The position numbers and the translations under genes were made by a program. DNA of 64,000 nucleotides, taken from Bacillota bacterium. Its GTDB lineage: Bacteria; Bacillota; Clostridia; Saccharofermentanales; Fastidiosipilaceae. The notes beneath the pieces were generated by a model. The model was not told where the DNA came from. It did no database searches and saw only the letters and a list, made by a program, of their open reading frames with translations. Within the stretch, counting starts at the first letter, position 1, and the number at the start of each line of letters is the position of its first letter. Shown here one piece after another: positions 26,901 through 32,498 of the stretch. The stretch is from NCBI GenBank assembly GCA_023388435.1, contig JAEWGG010000013.1, forward strand, positions 1 through 64,000. The letters run 5' to 3'.

Positions 26901-29611
26901 TGGGCCCTAGCCTCAACTGGCAGGTAGCGACCATCCCCATCGAAGCTCACAGTATAGTTCCCGGCCGCAATGCGGTCGACATAGACCCTGCCATCCAGCT
27001 CGGTATTGGGGCGAAAAGGCTGACCGCCCGAGGTCACAGGCTGGCCGTTGCTTTTCGTAAAAATCAGACGCTGGCCTGCAAGGGGCGTGCCGTTCTCATT
27101 CTGGAGAAGGACCTCCCACTTCTGACTCAGGCTGCTGTCCCTGACGAGCTGCACATTCACCGGGCCAATCTTGGTCGTATTGGCCTGTAGCTCCAGCGGG
27201 ATGGGCTGGACGGCCTGATACCCATCCGGAACGACGAGCGCCAGCTGATATTTGCCAGGGTTCACCCGGGCCATCGTCAGGAATGCCCCCTGGCCGTCCG
27301 TTGTCTGTCCCTGGGCGTTGCTGCTCACCGTGATGGGCTGGCCAGCCTTATCCAGAACATCCGTGCCCAGGACATCCTGGAGGCGGAACTGGACACCAGG
27401 GACAGGTTCCCCGCTATTCTTGTCACGGACATAGGCTTCGAAGTCGTAGACCTCGCTGTTTCCTTTTTGCACCCCTATCGTAAAGGACATGCTGTTGCTG
27501 CCTGCCCCCACCTGTATCGGATTCGAGCGGTACGGAGCAGGAAGGCGATAGCCCGGTGGGGCCGCAATCGGCTCCACCACGTAGACACCGCTGCTGGCGT
27601 TGACGGCTGTGGCGCTGGCCCGACCCGTTGTGTTCGTGACAAATTCCAGGACTCGACCATTGCTCCCCACAAGGTACTGGCCCTGGGGGTTCTTAATGCG
27701 GAAACGGAAACCCGCCTGGCGGACAGCCTGCTTCGTCTGGGCGTCCTGCAGGGCAACGAGGACACTGGCGCTGCGTCCTGTGACGGCGGCCTCAGTCGGC
27801 GTTGGTGTGGCTGGAGTCGGAGGCGTGACCTCCTTGCTGATGCTGAAACTGGCCAAGCTCTGCTGATTGGCCTGAACCGTAATCTGGCGGCTCAGGGGCT
27901 GTACGCGGTACGGGCTGTTTACACCCTCCACCGTCACGGTATACGAGCCCACAGGAACAGCGCTGAAGTCCACAACAGAAGCAGCTGTTTTGGTCTCACT
28001 GTAGCTACCCCTGCTGTTCGCCAGACGCAGTCTGGCCTGGGCCAGGTTAAAGTCCGTGGAATTATCCAGACTGACCCGGACAGTCCCCTGCTCGGGGCTG
28101 GGCTGGCCGCCGCTCGGCCGAATGCGGATACGCGTCTGAACGCTGCCCCGGTACTTGGTGCTGGGCGCCGTTCCCGCCCGCCTGACATTCTCAATGTTGA
28201 GGTTTATGAGCGCCTCCTGGCCGCTGCTGTAGTTCACCGTCAGGACGTGACTGGAAGGCGTCGTTCTAGTCTGGACCGCATCCGTTCGGAACACACCCGC
28301 ACGTATCCGACTGGCCCCAGCCACCTCCATGGACTGGAACTGACCGGAAACCGTCAGCAGATGATAGGTCTGACTCGCTTCGTAGACATCATTTTTTGTG
28401 GTCACACGAATCTGGGCCTGCGTGTCCGTGGCCGAGAGCAATTCCACATTCGTAATGTGGATTCTCGAGCCAGTCACAGGGAACTGCTGCGGCTCCACCA
28501 ATTCATAAGAGAGATGCGTCAGCGCCCTCCGGCTGCGGCGTCTGGGCTGGTCCTCGGCCTTGGCCGTGGGCTCGGGACTGGCTTCCTTCGTAGGCTCCAC
28601 CTCAGGCTGGCTATTTTGCTCGGCATAGGATATCCCCAGCTCCTTCAGGAGCTTGGCCTTACGCCAGTCGGCCTGCACCTGGTACGAGGACTCCTCTCCT
28701 GTCTCAGCCCCCGCATCCGCCAGCGGATCTGCTGTACCGCCGAGTGTCTGTCCACGCTCCTCCGCTGTCTTGAGACTGAGACGGGTCAGCTCCACATCCT
28801 GTTCCAGCACGGCCAGCCAGTCATCCACTTCCGCCGCCAGAACCTGCCGCTCCTCCGTGCCCTCCTTCGTCTGGTCATAGCCCTCCAGACTCTCCAGGAA
28901 GTCCTGATTCTTAATCGGCGTGCTAAAGCTCAGGAAATAGGTCTTAGCCCCCAGCTCCTGATCCAGATACAAGTCACTGTAGTTCGTTTCCGCCGCTGCA
29001 TCCCCCAGCGACTCCGCTGTCCGAAAGGGCACTTGCAAGTCATCCAGGGCTGCATCCAGACCCCAGACCTTTTTCTGGACCTGCTCAGCCGTCTGCCCCT
29101 CCCGTTCGCTGTAGACTTTATTGGATAAACTAAAGACCTCGGCCATTTCTGGCAAAGCAAAGTCCCCATTCTCATAAAAGCGCAGGCGCAGGCGCTCACC
29201 CCTCGTCCTGGCCCCCGCGTGATAGAGCAGGTTCCAGCGGATCGCCTCACCCTGGCGCTCCGCAAAGAGCCAGGCGCCCTCATCCGCACTGCGGCCTAGC
29301 TCCCGGGCGGACAAGCTCGTGAAGAAGCGCTCATCCTGCTCCTGCTGCTGCAGACTTCGGCCCTCGGCCGCAAACTGGTGAATTTTAATTAGAGAATTCA
29401 GATCAATGAAAGAGCGGGTAAAACGTGGGGACTTCAGACCCTCATCATCTAGGGTCTGGGCGAAGTCAGCGCTGCTCTGCCCCTCGGCGAAGGCCATAGG
29501 AAGCGTCATCCCAATTTGCATAAAAATGGATAAACTTAGCAGCAGGCTAAGGACTAGTTGTCCGCGCTTTCTCACCCTATTCTTCACGAAAACCCTACTC
29601 CATTTCCACAT
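20972..29611 (-). CDS. Giant VWA-domain pilus tip adhesin with YPPTG sorting signal
   Basis: 2,879 residues from ATG 29611; a GTG at 29587 has the better ribosome site (GGAG at ten bases) and gives a more normal signal peptide. After signal cleavage (AFA-EG) come about 550 residues of unassigned sequence with a KAEDQPRRRSRR break near 355, then a Pro/Thr linker near 600. Four to five CnaB/SpaA-like repeats fill about 620-1070, and a long unassigned region about 1070-1790. A CnaB-like domain near 1800-1900 is followed by a VWA domain from about 1935 with MIDAS DNSYS, GETN and SDGA. A last CnaB-like domain near 2600 precedes YPPTG, a hydrophobic helix and KRRRR. VWA tips bind host proteins or cells; the ligand is unknown. 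Confidence 0.92.
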   Translation of the reverse strand: MWKWSRVFVKNRVRKRGQLVLSLLLSLSIFMQIGMTLPMAFAEGQSSADFAQTLDDEGLKSPRFTRSFIDLNSLIKIHQFAAEGRSLQQQEQDERFFTSLSARELGRSADEGAWLFAERQGEAIRWNLLYHAGARTRGERLRLRFYENGDFALPEMAEVFSLSNKVYSEREGQTAEQVQKKVWGLDAALDDLQVPFRTAESLGDAAAETNYSDLYLDQELGAKTYFLSFSTPIKNQDFLESLEGYDQTKEGTEERQVLAAEVDDWLAVLEQDVELTRLSLKTAEERGQTLGGTADPLADAGAETGEESSYQVQADWRKAKLLKELGISYAEQNSQPEVEPTKEASPEPTAKAEDQPRRRSRRALTHLSYELVEPQQFPVTGSRIHITNVELLSATDTQAQIRVTTKNDVYEASQTYHLLTVSGQFQSMEVAGASRIRAGVFRTDAVQTRTTPSSHVLTVNYSSGQEALINLNIENVRRAGTAPSTKYRGSVQTRIRIRPSGGQPSPEQGTVRVSLDNSTDFNLAQARLRLANSRGSYSETKTAASVVDFSAVPVGSYTVTVEGVNSPYRVQPLSRQITVQANQQSLASFSISKEVTPPTPATPTPTEAAVTGRSASVLVALQDAQTKQAVRQAGFRFRIKNPQGQYLVGSNGRVLEFVTNTTGRASATAVNASSGVYVVEPIAAPPGYRLPAPYRSNPIQVGAGSNSMSFTIGVQKGNSEVYDFEAYVRDKNSGEPVPGVQFRLQDVLGTDVLDKAGQPITVSSNAQGQTTDGQGAFLTMARVNPGKYQLALVVPDGYQAVQPIPLELQANTTKIGPVNVQLVRDSSLSQKWEVLLQNENGTPLAGQRLIFTKSNGQPVTSGGQPFRPNTELDGRVYVDRIAAGNYTVSFDGDGRYLPVEARAQIGQGSGTVKTVLTAKLRAGKSDLDIEMKDEQGRPAGGAGFRVLNNLGAQVAVGKTDLVTGVARIQDLPYGSYQVEFTGGNGLQLVNPASSPTRISLSPEQKSGKVSFTVKRQTLTVSDAGKLEIEGQVYSAQGQDKTVWNVKLSKHASAPSTAKRGARMEIRVPITELTMPSKPVLTMTIGQGQPQEVQTNGVWTREDGYYVFRDDRSSSEERTTEQVVYNYSFEALAVADTPQYSVKAKADIISSDPSELIPPVEGEKVLRAEDKKEIGRLGGSGEASLDLAVQELNWNYQGEVDVKMPGTVTFTMRLPEDSGSKPFDPRNLPRISFTDTSGKTRTDIEARGQLSEDGRSYTYTIPVGLAEHFHFQVKASSKVDAEQDTALFFMDTKAEFVPAGSKDVLLKAEQRITTPGALMPSEETVEQYSACEDGRHRVNLSGRFSDDGKSIIWEARMTNTSSKDGGATGILLSQYIYPLTMGLSVGDGLGPAEILQVTATGKSFPYVLNEDLQTVYDDGSEAGQSFELRADYSPYHYMRQVQNDAGASLRGKHYSYVSAYNSGHGALLKGNLYQKDSPDGEKYWWDPKSAGLSWLKAGVMSGPNFQRMARGEYALVRFRTPITDFSRLRQLGPDGQPLGYTLSVNSRAYAYGDWEDTYRSRPVCEMDTALTLREKKNIGNIKGVVLQKDGIGEVRASGEFIENGSKIRWTIQVSSQIDSVWNVKAKRSFRVNYSLVDSKNSPTGATGLGPIEKRNFQAHDVGEFLGSEPVQGEREGQLLIRRMNASEGLTYTFETPVLEAKEDYRLWIEAFYGEESSVGLGAEDPTKPLPDDESNEDYVILEGPILAVTLTKRWENVWTDAKKPEVVFQLKRTDFSGRTEDVASVRLQTPESSEQLNYVFRNEDATGRLLPRFDADGNRYTYFVTEEALEGYDSTIYGMDNANTLWRAINVKHDVIEEGKDKVTYTDNRGDGRYPDPWIENEYPDARNAEVVNREGGPLNSRKERYKVEYEDSIIGKSAHQTNVPGQFDVRLTVEGRGKHVSGATDIVFVVDNSYSMKNIWGVEAPASYETETKMYRVRKTLERLRDELLAVPGTRLGLVNFASLVDSNYKPTYKLRWEGSNTPQTVVLENAAVQKLTTVPGDFSKAIPRFARQSRPIPHNMNNGEYNLGAGGWDGETNIVAGLQRGVEVLYPEEERENWTRRQKILVLISDGAAVGSVKLRNYPLDTSKSLYDNLQLSSALRKSDDPLSNYFIVNNKYRLYGPLVYYTENGVRIDNHEVATTAVADYYKALHRDMEVFAFAVDPENSGWTDPDFNQDNLRSRGEAAAEVMERQLKSITTDPLNNYIQADSPEEFEERVDLLKNSLHSQSIVDGSVTDPMGEQIILADRFTAGRMDIASSPELADGDFYLEDNQGNYLAKDGSIRNNLPGNAVKLRVAMYDRTNRASEAKYHRANRLSPSLVEVTLDRNGQALEVPAYDRSTHRVNLGQMVPNYIEDPSGSYTDTTKGYGIYRFVLAEHLTRAEPEQQLSYRNGIDFRLVESLDDALNVMKDRNRRLVLLHNGDTGLPNKFFETKLGHNQYPKVMASRGEKNLLEGVQLVREGDTLRLLGLNLGSDEEVSLTYRIHLKTDDPAFYPDYWYPANKTTTLNPKPKEGDYLRYFPIPSVKGPKIPLEIEKQWVNSRGELLSAAELEKLLTHLQLKGIEASLYRYAAKTNAQGAPINESGTILAPGELPVKDPDSKKLMRRLRLDASNHWQLRNEDMPAYDNEGRLYLYEIKEETPEGLEAVFEKMGRSRYALTPYPSYSRNEGYALLSKSDLSLPVPLATGQNVELQILRQGQAVDQQAYTVGLGRHTEPEYPTRYLYPAYAGDRKLTLEIKAPENSPPLQDGDLLQLRITDSRSSTSQAEQQIYRFTLQKAQGNSYRLALVNGMEAPGTYPPTGGVGERPFLILGLMIMGISAGWAAWDGKRRRRTGPPLAA

Positions 29612-29652
29612 TCTTCAAAGACGAAAGAGGCCAAAAGGCCCATATCAAGGCT

Positions 29653-29681
29653 ATTCTCCTCAGGCCCAGCTTTTCTGTCAA
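29653..29681 (-). promoter_or_regulatory. Promoter of the pilus operon
   Basis: Minus strand -35 TTGACA (29676-29681, perfect) and -10 GAGAAT (29653-29658, four of six) at 17-base spacing. The expected start is about 29646, 35 bases before the tip-adhesin ATG. A weak -10 suggests dependence on an activator. Confidence 0.6.
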
Positions 29682-29707
29682 TAACTGTTATCGATATATT
29701 CAGTCCA

Positions 29708-29728
29708 CGTGAATATCTGCCATTCACG
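29708..29728. promoter_or_regulatory. Inverted repeat upstream of pilus promoter
   Basis: Perfect seven-base arms CGTGAAT (29708-29714) and ATTCACG (29722-29728) with seven-base spacing, 27 bases upstream of the -35 box. The position fits an activator site; the binding protein is unknown. Confidence 0.5.
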
Positions 29729-29888
29729 CGCTTTTACCAGGGTTTTCTGCTCTCTGACTATTCAAATTAAATACGGGTACGGAATCTCGCATATTATGAA
29801 TCAAGATTCAAGATAGCAAGTATTCTTCTTTTTCATATGCAGGTCATGAAGAATTCAATAATTTTTTTCGCTTATCCAATACCCCCCC

Positions 29889-29917
29889 CGCAAATCGATA
29901 TAAAATATCGATTTGCG
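29889..29917. promoter_or_regulatory. Perfect 12-bp palindrome with adjacent C8 tract
   Basis: Arms CGCAAATCGATA (29889-29900) and TATCGATTTGCG (29906-29917) are exact reverse complements around five bases (taaaa). A run of eight C (29882-29889) abuts the left arm. It could be an operator for the pilus operon or tadA, or a cruciform; no T tract of terminator type directly follows. Confidence 0.6.
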
Positions 29918-30179
29918 ATTATTTTATCGTTATCTTGCGCTATTAAGCCCGGAAATTACATTTTTTATTATTTTCTTGCGCTTTTTGCTTTTTTGTATCG
30001 TTTTATTAATTATGCAATGCGGATTGCCTAACGGCGATATTTTTCAGAGAACGCTTATCTCCACAATGCATTTTAAAACTTAAACGCCGCAGTCTTTCCT
30101 CAATATTTTATACAAGCACTATAAATTCCACTATAACATCACAGTGGCGGGGCCGCCATCCTTAACCTAGAATAGACCC

Positions 30180-30800
30180 ATGAACACACAGCCAAAGCGC
30201 CAGATCAAACGCCGCTCGGACCTCTATTACATGGGCCGCGCCCTCCACTGGGCCAGAAAGGCCGGCAGCTGCGGTGAGGTGCCCATCGGAGCCGTCGTCG
30301 TCGCTCCAGACGGAGAAATCCTGGGCAGGGGATACAATCGCCGCGAAACACGGCAGGACGTCAGCGAGCATGCGGAGCTCATGGCTCTGCGCCAGGCCAT
30401 GCGACGCCTGGGCAGCTGGCGCCTTGACGGTTGCACGCTCTACGTCAGCCTCGAACCCTGCTTCATGTGTGCCTCGGCAATCCAGCAGGCACGTATCCAG
30501 CGCGTGGTCTACGCCGCAGCGGACCCCAAGGCCGGAGCCCTGGGCTCTCTGGTCCAGCTCTACAGCAGTTTTCCCCAGAATCACCAGCCCGAGTTGGAGG
30601 CCGGCCTGCTCGCCGCGGAGGCCAGCGAACTCATCCGGACCTTCTTTCGCCGCCGCAGACAGGAAAACCGCCAGCTGGAGCGGCTCCTGGGCGGACGTTC
30701 GAAGCGCCGCCAACTGCGCCAGCAGGGCGAGATGCAACACAGTCAGAATCAGGCCTCGCCAGCGCAAGCAGCCCAGGATGACGCGGACTCCCAACCATAG
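30180..30800 (+). CDS. tadA: tRNA-specific adenosine deaminase TadA
   Basis: 206 residues. It converts A34 to inosine in the wobble position of tRNA-Arg(ACG). The zinc and catalytic motifs are HAE (in SEHAELMALRQA, near residue 62) and PCxxC (in EPCFMCASAIQQARI, near 93). The substrate-loop segment RRVVY-like appears as IQRVVYAAADPKAGALGSL, typical of TadA rather than a cytidine deaminase. The C-terminus carries about 40 extra polar, Gln/Arg-rich residues beyond the family length. No clear ribosome site precedes the ATG, so the start is less certain. It is divergent from the pilus operon and ends at a strong terminator. Confidence 0.9.
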   Translation: MNTQPKRQIKRRSDLYYMGRALHWARKAGSCGEVPIGAVVVAPDGEILGRGYNRRETRQDVSEHAELMALRQAMRRLGSWRLDGCTLYVSLEPCFMCASAIQQARIQRVVYAAADPKAGALGSLVQLYSSFPQNHQPELEAGLLAAEASELIRTFFRRRRQENRQLERLLGGRSKRRQLRQQGEMQHSQNQASPAQAAQDDADSQP

Positions 30801-30842
30801 GAACGTCCCAGGCCTCTGTCCCCCTGTATCTGGCACAAAAGC

Positions 30843-30892
30843 AGCCCCCTGTCCGACGGAGCAAAGAACCCAGTCGGACCAGGGGGCTTTAT
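30843..30892. terminator. Bidirectional terminator between tadA and xdh operon
   Basis: Arms at 30843-30857 and 30873-30888 pair (GCCCCCTG..CCGAC with GTCGG..CAGGGGGC) with one bulge, followed by TTTAT on the plus strand and GCTTTTG on the minus strand. It can end both tadA and the converging xanthine dehydrogenase operon. Confidence 0.8.
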
Positions 30893-30957
30893 CGTATAAA
30901 TTTCGCTGTCTCAGGCCCCAGCTCAGAAGCTGACAGGGGCGGCGCTACAGGGACTGA

Positions 30958-31602
30958 TCAGGTCTCCTCTATGGTCAGGCGGCGTTCGATGACGCTCTCA
31001 ATGGCCTTGAGGATATTCTCGTAGCCCGTACAGCGGCACATATTTCCCGCCATCAGCTTACGCAGCTCCTCACGCGTGTAGCGCTTACCCGCATTCACCA
31101 GGGGGACGGCCGCCATAATCATACCCGGGGTACAGAAACCGCACTGGACCGCCGCCTCATCGATAAAGGCCTGCTGCAGGTCGCTGAGCTCCCCGCCCGG
31201 CCCCATCAAACCCTCCAGGGTCGTAATCTCACGGCCCTCCGCCCAGACCGCAAGGTAGATACAGGAATCGAAGACCTCGCCGTTGACCAGCACCGAGCAG
31301 GCCCCACATTCGCCAACCTCACAGCCCTTCTTGACCGAAGTCAGACCGAAGTCCTCACGCAGCATCTCCAGCAGGGACTTGCGCACGTCCACCATGCAGC
31401 TGACATCCTCGCCGTTCAGGCGAAAACTGATGGGCTGGTACTGGGCCTTAACTGAGGGATTGGGAACAAAGGTGGCCCGCTTCGTCCGCTCGATCTCGGG
31501 GCGGTCCACCCGTCCGCGCACCTTATCCTCCGCACTATACACCTGCCCCCCAAGAGGCGAGAGGTCGGTATTGATTTCCAGATAACGCTCATTCTGTGCC
31601 AT
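30958..31602 (-). CDS. xdhC: Xanthine dehydrogenase-type [2Fe-2S] subunit
   Basis: 214 residues. It carries electrons between the molybdenum and FAD subunits. The plant-type cluster ligands are in KKGCEVGECGACSVLVNG plus a later Cys (DSCIYLA); the second cluster ligands are QCGFCTPGM and CRCTGYENI. The family usually starts close to the first beta strand (here ISFRLNGEDV, residue 58), so about 55 N-terminal residues are extra, with no recognisable domain. It is the last gene of the three-gene operon, 14 bases after the FAD subunit gene. Confidence 0.92.
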   Translation of the reverse strand: MAQNERYLEINTDLSPLGGQVYSAEDKVRGRVDRPEIERTKRATFVPNPSVKAQYQPISFRLNGEDVSCMVDVRKSLLEMLREDFGLTSVKKGCEVGECGACSVLVNGEVFDSCIYLAVWAEGREITTLEGLMGPGGELSDLQQAFIDEAAVQCGFCTPGMIMAAVPLVNAGKRYTREELRKLMAGNMCRCTGYENILKAIESVIERRLTIEET

Positions 31603-31616
31603 GCTCGTCTCCTCCC

Positions 31617-32498
31617 TCAGATCTCAGCTCCCGCTCGCCGGGCCGCTTCCGTCAGACAGCGCTTTAGCAGCTCCTCGCTTATATGCGTGCGGAAGTCCGC
31701 AGTGGCGCGCCAGCTACTGCGCGGCTTGATATCCGTCAGGCCCGCCTTGGCGATCTGGGCGATCTGGGCCCTGTCCACCGCCGACCCACGTGCCGCCGCT
31801 TCAGCCTGCGGGCTGCGAATAGGAACGGCCGCTGCCACGCCGTAGGCGATGCGCACATCGTCAAACTGTCGTTTGTCCGCCGTGAGTTTCACATTCACCG
31901 AGCAGGCACAGGTCGCAATATCCATAGCCTCACGCATGGCATATTTGAAGTAATAACCATAGTAGCCGCGATAGGACTCAGGACGGATGATCAGGGCCGT
32001 CTGCAACTCTCCTGGACGGATGTCCACCTTATGTGCGCCGAGGTAAAACTCCCTCATGGGGACCAGGCGCCGCCCCTCTCTGGACTGCAGCTCAATCACC
32101 GTGTCGTGGGCCAGAAAACTCGCTCCCGTATCCGCTGAAGTCACTCCGTTACAGGTGTTGCCGCCAACCGTACCAATGTTGCGCACCTGGGGGCCGCCAA
32201 CCATGTTTGCCGCCTCCCCCAGCACAGGGACATGCTCCTTAATCAGGGGATCCGCATAGAGCTGACTAAAACTGGTCAGGGAGCCAATGCGCAGACTGCC
32301 ATCCTCTTCCAGGGAGACCCCGCGCAACTCGTCCAGGTCATAGATGCTCACCAGCTCCACATCGGGCAGCTTGCCTTCGCGGGAGGAGATCAGCACGTCG
32401 CTGCCTCCGGCGATGATGCGGGCCTCGGGATGCTCCGCCAGGAGCTGACAGGCCTCCGCCACCGTCTTCGCAAGGTACAGAGCTTTGAAATCAAACAT
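31617..32498 (-). CDS. xdhB: Xanthine dehydrogenase-type FAD subunit
   Basis: 293 residues from the ATG at 32498 (AAGGAG seven bases upstream); a longer frame to 32543 is not needed. The FAD-binding signature AGGSDVL (near residue 33) and the second motif TVGGNTCNGVTSADTGASFL (near 108-128) identify the CoxM/XdhB family. It takes electrons from the iron-sulfur subunit and passes them to NAD or another acceptor. Its start overlaps the end of the molybdenum subunit gene by eight bases, so the two are translationally coupled. Confidence 0.92.
   Translation of the reverse strand: MFDFKALYLAKTVAEACQLLAEHPEARIIAGGSDVLISSREGKLPDVELVSIYDLDELRGVSLEEDGSLRIGSLTSFSQLYADPLIKEHVPVLGEAANMVGGPQVRNIGTVGGNTCNGVTSADTGASFLAHDTVIELQSREGRRLVPMREFYLGAHKVDIRPGELQTALIIRPESYRGYYGYYFKYAMREAMDIATCACSVNVKLTADKRQFDDVRIAYGVAAAVPIRSPQAEAAARGSAVDRAQIAQIAKAGLTDIKPRSSWRATADFRTHISEELLKRCLTEAARRAGAEI

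Larger units (their letters stand above)
29612..30179. other. AT-rich control region between pilus operon and tadA
   Basis: 568 bases of strikingly AT-rich DNA in a GC-rich setting. It contains the pilus promoter (29653-29681), inverted repeats at 29708-29728, 29797-29810 (TGAATC-AA-GATTCA) and 29889-29917, and a run of eight C at 29882-29889. No regulator gene is encoded here; the small ORFs have no ribosome sites. Confidence 0.7.

Noticed and set aside
27467..29128. 553-residue plus-strand ORF opposite the tip adhesin
   Set aside because: Antisense shadow of the adhesin, with low-complexity Arg/Leu-rich translation and no ribosome site.
13837..29611. Transposases or integrases marking the pilus locus as a mobile island
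   Set aside because: No integrase, transposase or insertion-sequence ends were found; only the neighbouring tRNA gene hints at an island, which is not enough.
29837..30031. 64-residue plus-strand ORF in the pilus control region
   Set aside because: No ribosome site; it spans the C8 tract and palindrome and looks like AT-rich noncoding DNA.
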